Assembly (NCBI GenBank): GCA_026988115.1
Contig: JALSLV010000048.1
Span: 48,166 to 112,165, forward strand
Length of the DNA: 64,000 nucleotides
Reading direction: 5' to 3'
Source: Lysobacterales bacterium
Lineage (GTDB): Bacteria > Pseudomonadota > Gammaproteobacteria > Xanthomonadales > Marinicellaceae
Made by a program: the position numbers and the translations under genes. The notes below the pieces were generated by a model. That model ran no database searches. It worked only from the letters and a program-made list of their open reading frames with translations, and was not told the origin of the DNA. This document shows positions 16,439 through 25,230 of the stretch, one piece after another. Position 1 is the stretch's first letter; each line of letters opens with the position of its first letter.

Positions 16439-17265
16439 AAAAAATCCTTTGAAAGCTGCACAGAACGTTCATATGCAGCCTCAATAGCTTGTTTAATTGT
16501 TCTTTCTAACTTATTGTTATTAAATGAAATTAATGCTGCTTCTGTAGTGCCTTTGGGTGAGGTTACATTTTTACGTAATACACTAATATCATCCGCACTG
16601 CGCTGAGCGAGTATGGCTGATCCCAGTGCGGTTTGTTCAACTAGCTTAGCTGCCACATCAGGTTTTAAGCCCAATTCTATTGCTGCTTTTTGCATGTATT
16701 CCATAAATAAAAAGAAATAAGCCGGACCGCTGCCTGATAACGCGGTTACGATGTCAATCTTAAATTCTTCATCAACCCAATGCGAGATACCGACTGAGTC
16801 CATAATGCCTTCAGTTAAGTGCCTTTGTTCTTTACTGACTTTATCATTGGCAAATAAGCCCGTTGCACCTTCACCAATTAAGGCTGGAGTGTTGGGCATT
16901 GTGCGGACAATCGAGACATCTTGAGACAACCATTTTTCCAGATGTTCAACTTTAATTCCTGCAGCAATTGAGATAACTAAAGCCCCTGTTTCGACAACAC
17001 TATGTTTAATATCTTGAGTCACAATTTTCATGATTTGTGGTTTTACTGCCAAGATAACCACATCAGGAATACCAAAATGCTCGTTATTGCCTTGGTAAGT
17101 ATGCACGCCAAATTTTTCAGTTAATAATTGCCGTTGGTGATGACCTGGATCGCTAGCAGAAATTTGTGAGGGCAAAAAACCACGCTTAATTAAACCCCCA
17201 ATCAAACTGGCCGCCATATTGCCTGCCCCTACAAAACGAACTTTTAAATCGGTTAGCTTTTTCAT
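16435..17265 (-). CDS. proC: pyrroline-5-carboxylate reductase
   Basis: Last step of proline synthesis: NAD(P)H-dependent reduction of pyrroline-5-carboxylate. The 276-aa protein starts with the Rossmann loop FVGAGNMAASLIGGL, has VVILAVKPQIMKIV and VRTMPNTPALIGEGATG. The C-terminal signature region ALSGSGPAYFFLFMEYM and NVTSPKGTTEAALISF is complete. A prohibitin-like gene lies upstream across a hairpin-rich 106 bp gap, and the CARF nuclease overlaps it downstream. Nothing abnormal. Confidence 0.96.
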   Translation of the reverse strand: MKKLTDLKVRFVGAGNMAASLIGGLIKRGFLPSQISASDPGHHQRQLLTEKFGVHTYQGNNEHFGIPDVVILAVKPQIMKIVTQDIKHSVVETGALVISIAAGIKVEHLEKWLSQDVSIVRTMPNTPALIGEGATGLFANDKVSKEQRHLTEGIMDSVGISHWVDEEFKIDIVTALSGSGPAYFFLFMEYMQKAAIELGLKPDVAAKLVEQTALGSAILAQRSADDISVLRKNVTSPKGTTEAALISFNNNKLERTIKQAIEAAYERSVQLSKDFL

Positions 17266-17294
17266 AACTTTCTTTCTATTTGATGTCGTGAAGC

Positions 17295-17378
17295 ACCTAT
17301 GTGTGCTCCTTGCTTAATTAAATTCAATATATCAAAAAAAGGCGGACACATAGGTCTGCCACTACCTGAATTTAATTA
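17295..17378. repeat. interleaved inverted repeats upstream of proC (includes terminator stem)
   Basis: Two perfect inverted repeats are interlaced: ACCTATGTGT (17295-17304) with ACACATAGGT (17346-17355), and TAATTAAATTCA (17315-17326) with TGAATTTAATTA (17367-17378). The order A-B-A'-B' is pseudoknot topology if both pair at once. The second repeat's distal arm contains the prohibitin stop codon. The sequence resembles intergenic repeats of the GGCAGACC type. Confidence 0.55.
17334..17360 (-). terminator. rho-independent terminator after the prohibitin-like gene
   Basis: On the minus strand GGCAGAC pairs with GTCCGCC (one G-U) around CTATGT and is followed by seven T residues (complement of 17334-17340). 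It would end the thrB-thrC-prohibitin transcript before proC. Confidence 0.7.
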
Positions 17379-18295
17379 GGTTTATCTGATAAGTGCATTA
17401 AAGGCAATGGCTGTGGAGAGTTACTGTCCATAAAATATATCTTTGAAGCGGGATCTTTAGAAATTGACTTCAAGGCTTCTAAACTCATTAATTTTATGTA
17501 GTTTGGATTACTACCAATCGCTTCATTAATTTTCTTAATCTCATAGGCTTGGGCATCAGCTAAAATTATTTTTTGTTTAGCCTCTTCTTCGGCAGCGTGA
17601 CGTTGGGCCTCTGCTTGTGCGACCAATTGTTGCTGCTCAGTTCTAAATCTTTCAAGCTCTGCTTTTTGTTTTTCTACTGCTTGCTCTCGTTCTTTTTTAG
17701 ACTCAATGGCTTTAGTAATAAAGTTTGGTAAAGTGATATCACGAATTAAAACGGCTGAAACTACCACACCCTTTGGTTCAAGGTATTCCTGCAAACCCGT
17801 TAATAATGCTGTCTGTAATTTATCTTGCGTTTCTTCTAAAAAGAAATCTTCTGCTCGTTTTATGGTTTTGCCTTGTTCTCTGAGCAATGAACGCAATTTT
17901 GGAACCAGCTGCACTTCAATTAACTGATTCATATCACCTGTTGATTGCAGCATTTTTGCTACCTGTGCTCCATTCAATCGGTATTGAACACTGACATCAA
18001 TTGATGTTTGCAACTGATCTTGTGAAGGCACTTGGGCATGCTCTTTATGGGTTTTTTCACGAATATCAAATGTGTGCCATGCATACAAAGGATTAACAGG
18101 GACATGCAGTCCTTCAGGGTAACTTTTTTCCACAATTTTACCAAATAATGTTGCAACAGCTGCGTGACCTACTGGAACTGTTTTATATAATTTAGACCCA
18201 AACATTAAAGCCAGTAATATAATAGCACCAAATATAGCTGTCTTTATCGGAAAGGGTTGTCTGGGTTGGATATGTCTTACGTTATTGTTGTTCAT
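17372..18295 (-). CDS. prohibitin-like SPFH membrane protein
   Basis: A 307-residue protein with one N-terminal transmembrane segment (TAIFGAIILLALMFGSKLY, about 20-37), then an SPFH/band-7 domain (PVGHAAVATLFGKIVEKSYPEGLHVPV, about 40-200). A charged coiled coil rich in Q/E/A/K (EREQAVEKQKAELERFRTEQQQ) covers about 205-260. The layout is prohibitin/HflC-like rather than flotillin. Such proteins form large ring scaffolds that can regulate FtsH-type proteases; no partner gene is adjacent. It lies 28 bp after thrC and probably shares that transcript. Confidence 0.85.
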   Translation of the reverse strand: MNNNNVRHIQPRQPFPIKTAIFGAIILLALMFGSKLYKTVPVGHAAVATLFGKIVEKSYPEGLHVPVNPLYAWHTFDIREKTHKEHAQVPSQDQLQTSIDVSVQYRLNGAQVAKMLQSTGDMNQLIEVQLVPKLRSLLREQGKTIKRAEDFFLEETQDKLQTALLTGLQEYLEPKGVVVSAVLIRDITLPNFITKAIESKKEREQAVEKQKAELERFRTEQQQLVAQAEAQRHAAEEEAKQKIILADAQAYEIKKINEAIGSNPNYIKLMSLEALKSISKDPASKIYFMDSNSPQPLPLMHLSDKPN

Positions 18296-18323
18296 TTTTT
18301 GCTCCTTAAATAGTGTAATGTCT

Positions 18324-19592
18324 TTATTTTAACAACATTTGGTTAAATTTGCTTGTGTCATTTGTCACGGTAACAGATAAATTTTCTAAGTCCTTTACCT
18401 TTTTTAATGCATCAGGTAATTCTAGTTTTATTTTTAATACACTCTCTACCGTTTCAATAAATTTTGTGGGATGGGCAGTTGATATAAAAACACCTTCTTC
18501 ATCATTTTGTAAAGATTCAATCAGTCCTGCATAAGCAATAGCGGTATGCGGTTCAGCGATATAACCTTCAATTTGCAGTTGTTCCATGGCTATAAAAGTT
18601 TGTTCATCGTCTTTAATAGTCGCAGAAATAACTTGCTTAACCTTGTCTATATCATTGTTAAATAAGGACATTATACGAGGCCAATTACTTGGATCACTAA
18701 CGTCCATAGCATTGGATACTGTTTCGATTGTTTTATTAGGTGACCAAATGTTTTCCATTAAATAACGAGGCACGGTATCATTGGCATTAGTTGCGGCTAC
18801 GAATCGTTTGATTGGTGCTCCAATTTGCCTGGCGATTAATCCTGCAGTTAAGTTACCAAAATTTCCACTTGGGACAGACACTACTAAATTGCCTTTTGGG
18901 TATTTACTTGCGATTTCAAAGTAATAACACACTTGAGCAAGCAATCGTGAGATGTTAATTGAGTTAGCAGAGGTTAAATTATGTTTCTGTCTTATTTCGT
19001 CCGAATCAAATGCGGCTTTGACCATTCTTTGGCAGTCATCAAAGTCCCCTTCTACGCTATAAGTTTCGATATTTTTACCTAAGGTACAAAAAAGTTTTTC
19101 TTGTAAATTTGAAATTTTCCCTTTGGGATAGAGTATCTTAACGTTAATTCCTTGAATACCATAAAAAGCATGAGCCACAGCCGCTCCAGTATCTCCAGAT
19201 GTCGCGGTTAGTATAGTCACATGATCCTTATCGTTAAATTCTTTGACGCATTGTGCCATGAAACGTGCACCAAAATCTTTAAATGCCAATGTTTGACCAT
19301 GAAACAATTCCAAACAGGCAATATTTTTTTCTATCTGTTTCACTTTAACTGGAAAGTTAAATGCAGCAGTAACCATTTGCCTTACTTTTTCAAGAGAAAG
19401 TTCAGCATCGATTAAATGATGAATAACATGAGCACTTCTTTCAACGAAATCCATGGACAGAATTTCATCAACATTTTTCAATGGTTTAAATGAATCGACA
19501 AAAAACAATCCTCGTTGCTGCCCTATTCCTTGAATAACGGCTTGTTTAAAATTAACTTTCTCAGATGGGATTTTTAAATTATGTAATTTCAT
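18324..19592 (-). CDS. thrC: threonine synthase
   Basis: Converts O-phosphohomoserine to threonine with PLP. The PLP lysine is in LELFHGQTLAFKDFGARFMA, with TATSGDTGAAVAHAFYG as phosphate site and VPSGNFGNLTAGLIA. The 422-residue length is the short bacterial form. HPTKFIETVESVL near the end is typical of gammaproteobacterial thrC. It follows thrB by 18 bp in one operon; no thrA is within the window, so the aspartokinase/homoserine dehydrogenase is encoded elsewhere. Confidence 0.96.
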   Translation of the reverse strand: MKLHNLKIPSEKVNFKQAVIQGIGQQRGLFFVDSFKPLKNVDEILSMDFVERSAHVIHHLIDAELSLEKVRQMVTAAFNFPVKVKQIEKNIACLELFHGQTLAFKDFGARFMAQCVKEFNDKDHVTILTATSGDTGAAVAHAFYGIQGINVKILYPKGKISNLQEKLFCTLGKNIETYSVEGDFDDCQRMVKAAFDSDEIRQKHNLTSANSINISRLLAQVCYYFEIASKYPKGNLVVSVPSGNFGNLTAGLIARQIGAPIKRFVAATNANDTVPRYLMENIWSPNKTIETVSNAMDVSDPSNWPRIMSLFNNDIDKVKQVISATIKDDEQTFIAMEQLQIEGYIAEPHTAIAYAGLIESLQNDEEGVFISTAHPTKFIETVESVLKIKLELPDALKKVKDLENLSVTVTNDTSKFNQMLLK

Positions 19593-19610
19593 TATTTTCT
19601 ACAATTAGTT

Positions 19611-20555
19611 TTATGTTTCAATTTCTACTTCACGAACACCAAAATTATCAACCTTACAGATATGGCTAAACCCACCTTTTAGGCAAAAATTATTAAGTGC
19701 ATATTTTTGAATTTTATTGGATGTTTCATGGTTGTTTGTTACTGCAAATACCGTTGAGCCTGAACCAGAAATACCAAAAGCAATAGCTCCCATACTTTTT
19801 GCGTAATCGCGATAAGCATCAAAACCATCAATTAAATATTTTCGTTTAGGCTCAGCAATCACATCAAACAACACAGAAGCAGCCATATCAGCATTTTCTG
19901 CATGCAAAGCATGGACAAATACCGATAAATTTTGTGCAAATTTGATACTGGTTGCTAAATCGATTTCTTTTGGTAAAAGATCTCGAGCCTTCTTAGTTGA
20001 TACTTCGATTCCAGGGTAACTCACCACCAGTTGCCAAGACTCTGGAAATGGCACAGAAACACATGGCTGCATTTCATTTCCAGTCATTAACTGCAAACCT
20101 CCAAGCAAACAAGGCGCGACATTATCGTAATGAATAGAACCACTGACTTCGCCTTCCAATTGCCCTCCTAATTCTAATAAGTCATCAATACTCAAAGCAT
20201 CACCGAAGAATTTATTTAAGGCATAAAGGGTTGCCACTGATGAGGAGGAGGAAGAACCTAAGCCACTGCCAACAGGCAACCTCTTTTCAAGATGCAATTT
20301 TAGTGCAGTTGTAGGAAAACCTTTTAATGCCATTTTCTGCATATATAACTTATAAGCACGTGTCACTAAATTAACGGACTTGTCTTTTGGCAAGACATCG
20401 GCGTAAGGTCCAGACACCGTCAAATCATAAGTATCGGCAGTTTCAACTGATACAATGTCACCGAGCATCTCACCGTTTATGGGAGAGATTGCCAGTCCTA
20501 ATAAATCAAAGCCAACTGAAAAGTTGCCAATGCTAACGGGTGCAAATACTTTCAT
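19611..20555 (-). CDS. thrB: homoserine kinase
   Basis: GHMP-family kinase phosphorylating homoserine for thrC. The 314-aa product begins MKVFAPVSIGNFSVGFDLLG, has the ATP loop LPVGSGLGSSSSSSVATLYA and the C-terminal GHMP motif AFGISGSGSTVFAV. Start and length match the E. coli-type enzyme. It is separated by 57 bp from apaH upstream; no threonine leader peptide or attenuator is seen in that short gap, so thr-type attenuation is unlikely here. Confidence 0.96.
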   Translation of the reverse strand: MKVFAPVSIGNFSVGFDLLGLAISPINGEMLGDIVSVETADTYDLTVSGPYADVLPKDKSVNLVTRAYKLYMQKMALKGFPTTALKLHLEKRLPVGSGLGSSSSSSVATLYALNKFFGDALSIDDLLELGGQLEGEVSGSIHYDNVAPCLLGGLQLMTGNEMQPCVSVPFPESWQLVVSYPGIEVSTKKARDLLPKEIDLATSIKFAQNLSVFVHALHAENADMAASVLFDVIAEPKRKYLIDGFDAYRDYAKSMGAIAFGISGSGSTVFAVTNNHETSNKIQKYALNNFCLKGGFSHICKVDNFGVREVEIET

Positions 20556-20612
20556 AACACGTATCTTAATTGATTATAAATATTTTGCTAAGGTTATTTA
20601 AATAGAAATGGA

Positions 20613-21422
20613 TTAAACTTGAAAAATTTGTTGTTTATCTTCTAGGTTATCAGATATTTTTAGTGCTGTTAGTTTTCCACCCCAAACTTTACCTGTATCT
20701 AAACAAATGACATTATTTTCTTGCATCAAACCCAGTGCCGACCAATGACCGAAAATAATTGTGTATTTCTTCTTTTTGTATGGCTTAAATCGAAACCAAG
20801 GGATTAATTTAGGGAAACTTTCAATTTCACCCTTTGCTTTAAAATTTAGGCCATTATTTTTAAACAAAAAACGCATTCGGGTTAAACTATTAACAGCAAA
20901 TCGCGCTCTATCTGTACCAGACAACGATTTATTCCAATGATTTGGGTGTGCTCCGTACATGTTTTTGAAAAATTTAACTGGCTTATTCTGTAAATAAGTT
21001 TCGACAAATTTTGCCTCTTTTTTTGCTCTTTTTAAAGACCATAAAGGGTAAATTCCAGCGTGAACTATAATTTTTTTGATTTTCTTATCATGAATTAACA
21101 CACTTTGATTTCGCAACCAATTCATGAGATTAGCACAATCGGGGGTTTGAAATATTTCTTGAAATTCACTGTTTCGTGTTTTCCTAAGTCGATGCAAATA
21201 AAATTGAGCAAGCAAACTTAAGTCGTGGTTACCTAACGTTACTTGGCATATTTTTTGGTGCGCATATATCCAACGAAGTGTTGCTAAGGATTGCCCTCCT
21301 CGATTAACTAAATCACCACAAAAAATCAATTTATCTTTTGATTCATCAAATTTTACTTTTTTTAATAGCGCCATTAACGCATCAAAACATCCTTGAACAT
21401 CTCCTATGATGTAGGTAGACAT
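20613..21422 (-). CDS. apaH: symmetrical bis(5'-nucleosyl)-tetraphosphatase
   Basis: Hydrolyses Ap4A to two ADP, using a calcineurin-type metallophosphatase fold. Metal-binding motifs are all present: GDVQGCFDAL near residue 7, GDLVNRG, LGNHDLSLLA and VHAGIYPLWS, then FGHWSALG. Starting at 21422 (MSTYIIGDVQG) gives 269 aa, as expected. The ATG overlaps the stop of the upstream regulator by one base (TAATG), so the two are coupled. The usual apaG-ksgA neighbours are absent. Confidence 0.94.
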   Translation of the reverse strand: MSTYIIGDVQGCFDALMALLKKVKFDESKDKLIFCGDLVNRGGQSLATLRWIYAHQKICQVTLGNHDLSLLAQFYLHRLRKTRNSEFQEIFQTPDCANLMNWLRNQSVLIHDKKIKKIIVHAGIYPLWSLKRAKKEAKFVETYLQNKPVKFFKNMYGAHPNHWNKSLSGTDRARFAVNSLTRMRFLFKNNGLNFKAKGEIESFPKLIPWFRFKPYKKKKYTIIFGHWSALGLMQENNVICLDTGKVWGGKLTALKISDNLEDKQQIFQV

Positions 21423-22177
21423 TAACGAAAAACCTTTGTGTTTTGTTTTCGTCTGAATCGAGAAAATTCTGTTAATTCCCATGGTCTTAGCGCAATAACT
21501 AAGGTCGTTCCATAGCGACTTTGCAGACCTATATTTTGATCTTTATAGGCTAAATCGTTAAAATTTTGTGCCAATTGTTGCATCTTTTTATGGATAGTCT
21601 GATTAGAGCTATTGGATACCATACCATTAATAACGATACGTAATTCACCCGCATTAACAAACTGACAATCAAAGAAATCATCTTGAATATGGTTTTCAAA
21701 ATAACGTTGGATCGGTCCATTTTTCTGCCATTGAAAGGTTCGACTGACAAGGGTTTTGATTTTATTACCTGGTTTTAAACTTATTAAATTAATTTTCTCT
21801 AACTGCAATAGAAGCTTTATTAGTTCTGATTCTTCTAAATCATAAAGCTCATAAATATCATTAAAAGACAAGTTATTCATTACTGAAATTGTTATCAGTA
21901 ATAATTTTGTATTAGAAACAATCTTCTTTTCTTGTGCAACAGTGAGTTGTTCCAGTTGCATACTCTCAAGATGAACAAGTTCAAGCAAATCTGATAATTC
22001 AAGATTAACTAAGAGCAATATTTTTTCTAACCGACTTAATGAAATATCACCTTGGGTAAACTGCCGTTTAATGCTGGATTCTGAGATGTTCAGGTGTTTT
22101 GCTACGTCGACATACTTAATGCCATGGGATTTCAAGGTCTTTTTTAAAGTTTGGATTATTTTAATTGATTGACTCAT
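21422..22177 (-). CDS. XRE-type helix-turn-helix regulator
   Basis: About 251 residues. An N-terminal lambda-repressor-like domain is visible: LKKTLKSHGIKYVDVAKHLNISESSIKRQFTQGDISLSRLEKILLLVNL. A second helical segment resembling a winged helix follows (LSFNDIYELYDLEESELIKLLLQLEKINLISL), and the C-terminal part (VNAGELRIVINGMVSN) is unrecognised. The start is taken at 22177; an ATG two codons earlier is equally possible. It is translationally coupled to apaH, so it could tune Ap4A turnover, which is inference. Confidence 0.75.
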   Translation of the reverse strand: MSQSIKIIQTLKKTLKSHGIKYVDVAKHLNISESSIKRQFTQGDISLSRLEKILLLVNLELSDLLELVHLESMQLEQLTVAQEKKIVSNTKLLLITISVMNNLSFNDIYELYDLEESELIKLLLQLEKINLISLKPGNKIKTLVSRTFQWQKNGPIQRYFENHIQDDFFDCQFVNAGELRIVINGMVSNSSNQTIHKKMQQLAQNFNDLAYKDQNIGLQSRYGTTLVIALRPWELTEFSRFRRKQNTKVFR

Positions 22178-22214
22178 GCACATATTTTAGTTAAAAGTGG
22201 CATGAATTAATACT

Positions 22215-22859
22215 TTATAGTCGATATACGATAAATTTCATCACTTTCGACATGGCAGTCATTAGGGATTTTATTGGTTTAGGAAACTCAACACCTCCTG
22301 CATCCCTCGCGTTTTGTCCGTGTCTTATTTCATCGGCTTTCATTTGAGCTAATATTGCATGTGTTTTTGTGTCTTGTCTTGGTATTTGGTTGATGTGTTC
22401 TTGCAGATGGTTTTCCACTTGTTTTTCAATTTCGATTACAAAACCATAACTAATTTTATCCCCTAATAATGCAGCTGTTGCACCCATAACAAAGGAACTC
22501 GCATACCAAAAAGGGTTAAACACGCTTGTATAAGTCTCAAAATCAGTTAGACGTTCTTGGCACCAACATAAATGATCATGCTCTTCGTCTGCGGCTTGAA
22601 TCAGGTGTTTATAGGTTGTTCTATCTTTTGCAAATAAAGCTTGTCCGTAATAGAGCGCTTGAGCACATATTTCTCCAGTATGATTAATACGCATTAACCC
22701 TTTTGTCAGAGTGAACTCTTGAGCAGATAACTTATAATTGGTTTTTACGTAATTTGGAAGTGGATTTGCGGAGTTTGTTTGTAGGTTTGAATTAATCTTT
22801 AGAAATCGATCAAATTCAGTCAATAGCTTTGAAGAAAGTGAAGCTTTATTTTTTCTCAT
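22215..22859 (-). CDS. coq7: demethoxyubiquinone hydroxylase
   Basis: Diiron monooxygenase of the penultimate ubiquinone step, membrane-associated. About 214 aa; the ATG at 22859 (MRKNKASLSSK) is preferred over TTG at 22868. Ferritin-like iron-binding motifs are visible: LMRINHTGEICAQALYYGQ (E in the first helix), AADEEHDHLCWCQ with ExxH, VENHLQEHI, and MKADEIRHGQNA with ExxH. It implies aerobic respiration with ubiquinone. Its upstream region is formed by a MITE-like element ending 11 bp before the ATG. Confidence 0.94.
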   Translation of the reverse strand: MRKNKASLSSKLLTEFDRFLKINSNLQTNSANPLPNYVKTNYKLSAQEFTLTKGLMRINHTGEICAQALYYGQALFAKDRTTYKHLIQAADEEHDHLCWCQERLTDFETYTSVFNPFWYASSFVMGATAALLGDKISYGFVIEIEKQVENHLQEHINQIPRQDTKTHAILAQMKADEIRHGQNARDAGGVEFPKPIKSLMTAMSKVMKFIVYRL

Positions 22860-22870
22860 ATTACTCAAAT

Positions 22871-23027
22871 ACCGATATAGAAATGTGAATGATAGTGCAA
22901 GTAATTGATGTGCATAGGAAAGTCATAAAAACTGTGGTCACCTTATTGGTGATGAGGCTTTTTGTGAATTTTCTAGGTATATTAAGGACTTGTGCTAGCA
23001 TCGTATTTTATATATCGGGATTTGGGT
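22871..23027. mobile_element. MITE-like element, copy 1 (157 bp)
   Basis: This copy is the reverse complement of the element at 35980-36144. Shared blocks keep identical spacing: TTGTGCTAG at 22990-22998 and GTCACCTTATTGGTGAT at 22937-22953. The right end carries CGGGATTTGGGT, close to the inverted terminal repeat of copy 2. The left end reads ACCGATATAGAAA, exactly 8 bases shorter than the copy 2 terminus, as if CTAATCCC was lost. It encodes no protein. Confidence 0.8.
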
Positions 23028-23086
23028 ATTAAATTAACTTCGAAAAGATGAGGTGTTGGCATTTCTCCAACACCTCAAAGTGTGCC

Positions 23087-24991
23087 TTAGTTGATTACTT
23101 CAAAAATCTTTTCATTGATGACTATACTTGCCTCTTCCTGTAATGATTTGACAATATTAGATAACTCAGCATTTGAAACAGAACGTTCTATTTGACTTCT
23201 AATCCCTGCTTTTTCATCATCGGTTAATGATGTGGTATCAGCATTGTTTATCGCATTTAATTTAACTAAAGCTTGAGAATTACTTGAAGCATCAACCGAA
23301 TGAACTGAATTTTCATTACCCATCTTTAATGAAAAGACTTCTTGGACGAGTTTGAAAGGTTGCTTTGAACCCGTTCTTTCCACCTCTTTGGCTTCAATAA
23401 CTTCTTTGTTTATTGATTGGGCAATTTCGGCTAATGTTTTTTCACCTGAATTGATTAGTTTTTTAAATTCAGTCACCTTGGTTTTAACAAGTTCATGCGA
23501 TTTTTCAGCAATGAGTTTATTTTTAATTACATCAGCAACTTCAGAGAGTTCTTTCACTTTTGGTAACTTATGTTCGTTTATACGCAAATAAGCCACATGA
23601 TTTTCACCCAAATCCACCATTTCACTTATTTCATTGTCCGTTTTAACTGCATCTGAAAATGCCACTTGAGAAAACTTAGGGTTTGCTGCTATTCCCACAC
23701 CTCTGCCTAAAGCGAAAAGTTCCGTGGATTTGACTTCCAAATGAGTCGCTTCTGCAGCTAAATCTAAAGAATTGTCAGAATCAATAATTGCTGTATCCAA
23801 CTCATCTGCTTTGGATAAAAATTGTTCTGAAGCTTTCTCTTGTTTTAAATCAGTTATAATTTGATCTTTAATTTCTTCTAGTGCAGGTATTTTTGGAGCC
23901 TTTATTTCGTTAAGCTTAATAAGATGGTAACCAAATTTTGATAAAACTGGTTCAGAAACTTCTCCTGCCTTCATAGAAAATAATTTTTTATCAAAGGCTT
24001 CAACCATATCACCTGGCGATACCCAACCTAAGTCCCCTCCTGCAGGAGCAGAACCTGGGTCCTTAGATACTTCTTTGGCAACTTCAGAAAAGTCTTCACC
24101 GTTAGCAATTCGTTTAGCAACATCATCAATTTGCTTTTTGACTTCTTCGGCATTATTGCTAACAGGTAATAAAATATGTTGTGCTTTTCGCCTTTCGGTT
24201 GTCATTAAAGTATCTTTACGCGACTCATAAGAATCTTTAATTTCTTCTTCAGTTAATTCAATTTCAGGCAGTATATCCGTAACGGATAATTCAATATAAT
24301 TGATTGAAACTTGTTCTGGTGTCATGTAGTCAGATGAAAATTCTTTGTAATGAGAATTAATTTCTTCATCTGAAACTTCTATTTCTTTTTCGTAATCTTT
24401 ACTTGATATTTCAACGTAGTCAAAATCTCTTTTTTGTTTGGAATATTTATACTGAGTGTTAATTTCTGAGTCAAGACTAAAGGCACTTTGCCCTACCATG
24501 TTTCTCAATGCAGAGCCTTTTATGTCATCTTTAATGTCGCGTTCAAGAAGTTCTGCTGATTTATTGACTTGTGATAGGTAACTTGCATAAGCTTCGGGAC
24601 TAAATTTACCATCCAATTGAAAACCTGGAATTGATTCAATGTATTCTTTGACTCGTGAAGGAGATACGTCATAAGAAAATTTTTCAGCTTCTTGCCTCAA
24701 CAACTCTGCATCTATAAGTTGATTTAACACACTTCTTTTAAAGTTTTCTGAATCAAAGTATTCTGAGCCTAAATTGTCTCCAAATTGCGAACTTAATCTG
24801 TTTTTAGAATTTTGTACAGCTACGTTGAAATCATTTATTGTGATTTTCTTTCCATTGACATTGGCAGCACTGTCGTTATTAGCCATTAATAATGACCCAC
24901 TAACTCCCCAAAAGCCGAAAGCAATTATAAGTAGACCCATAACTATTTTGGCAAATAAACCTGATGATTTTTGTTTTATATCTCTTAGCAT
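23087..24991 (-). CDS. ppiD: PpiD-like periplasmic peptidyl-prolyl isomerase/chaperone
   Basis: A 634-residue inner-membrane-anchored folding factor acting on secreted proteins at the Sec exit. The N-terminal transmembrane anchor is IVMGLLIIAFGFWGVSGSLL (about 17-36), followed by a SurA-like N domain (VNGKKITINDFNVAVQNSK). One parvulin domain spans about 265-360 (RRKAQHILLPVSNNAEEV, GGDLGWVSPGDMVEAFDKKLF, FGYHLIKLNEIK). Length and position after hupB and tRNA genes match gammaproteobacterial ppiD. A terminator separates it from the tRNA pair upstream. Confidence 0.94.
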   Translation of the reverse strand: MLRDIKQKSSGLFAKIVMGLLIIAFGFWGVSGSLLMANNDSAANVNGKKITINDFNVAVQNSKNRLSSQFGDNLGSEYFDSENFKRSVLNQLIDAELLRQEAEKFSYDVSPSRVKEYIESIPGFQLDGKFSPEAYASYLSQVNKSAELLERDIKDDIKGSALRNMVGQSAFSLDSEINTQYKYSKQKRDFDYVEISSKDYEKEIEVSDEEINSHYKEFSSDYMTPEQVSINYIELSVTDILPEIELTEEEIKDSYESRKDTLMTTERRKAQHILLPVSNNAEEVKKQIDDVAKRIANGEDFSEVAKEVSKDPGSAPAGGDLGWVSPGDMVEAFDKKLFSMKAGEVSEPVLSKFGYHLIKLNEIKAPKIPALEEIKDQIITDLKQEKASEQFLSKADELDTAIIDSDNSLDLAAEATHLEVKSTELFALGRGVGIAANPKFSQVAFSDAVKTDNEISEMVDLGENHVAYLRINEHKLPKVKELSEVADVIKNKLIAEKSHELVKTKVTEFKKLINSGEKTLAEIAQSINKEVIEAKEVERTGSKQPFKLVQEVFSLKMGNENSVHSVDASSNSQALVKLNAINNADTTSLTDDEKAGIRSQIERSVSNAELSNIVKSLQEEASIVINEKIFEVIN

Positions 24992-25011
24992 AATATTTTT
25001 TCTTTATAAAT

Positions 25012-25038
25012 AAAAAAGGGTGTCTCTAAAGACACCCT
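25012..25038 (-). terminator. terminator after tRNA-Asp
   Basis: On the minus strand AGGGTGTC pairs perfectly with GACACCCT around TTTAGA, followed by six T residues (complement of 25012-25017). It ends the hupB/tRNA transcript before ppiD. Confidence 0.85.
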
Positions 25039-25047
25039 AATCTATAA

Positions 25048-25124
25048 TGGCGGAGTGGACGAGACTCGAACTCGCGACCACCGGCGTGACAGGCCGGTAT
25101 TCTAACCAACTGAACTACCACTCC
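25048..25124 (-). tRNA. tRNA-Asp (GTC)
   Basis: The cloverleaf reads GGAGTGGTAGTTCAGTTGG, anticodon stem-loop GCCTGTCACGC with anticodon GTC, T-arm GAGTTCGAGTC and acceptor CCACTCC, discriminator G, encoded CCA. 77 nt. Confidence 0.96.
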
Positions 25125-25129
25125 GTGTA

Positions 25130-25205
25130 TGGTGGGTGCTGAGGGGATCGAACCCCCGACCCTCGCCTTGTAAGGGCGATGCTCTCCCAGCTGAGCTAAG
25201 CACCC
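25130..25205 (-). tRNA. tRNA-Val (TAC)
   Basis: Acceptor GGGTGCT/AGCACCC, D-arm AGCTCAGCTGGGAGAGC, anticodon loop CCTTACAAGG with TAC, T-arm GGGTTCGATCCCC and encoded CCA. 76 nt, five bases upstream of tRNA-Asp on the same strand. Confidence 0.96.
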
Positions 25206-25230
25206 AGATTTTTACACGAAAAAGGGTTAT

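Noticed and set aside
15317..17265. A CRISPR array or cas genes near the CARF nuclease
   Set aside because: No direct repeats with spacers and no cas-like frames are present within several kilobases on either strand.
20556..20612. Threonine-operon leader peptide or attenuator before thrB
   Set aside because: The gap is only 57 bases, has no Thr/Ile-rich short frame and no terminator hairpin.
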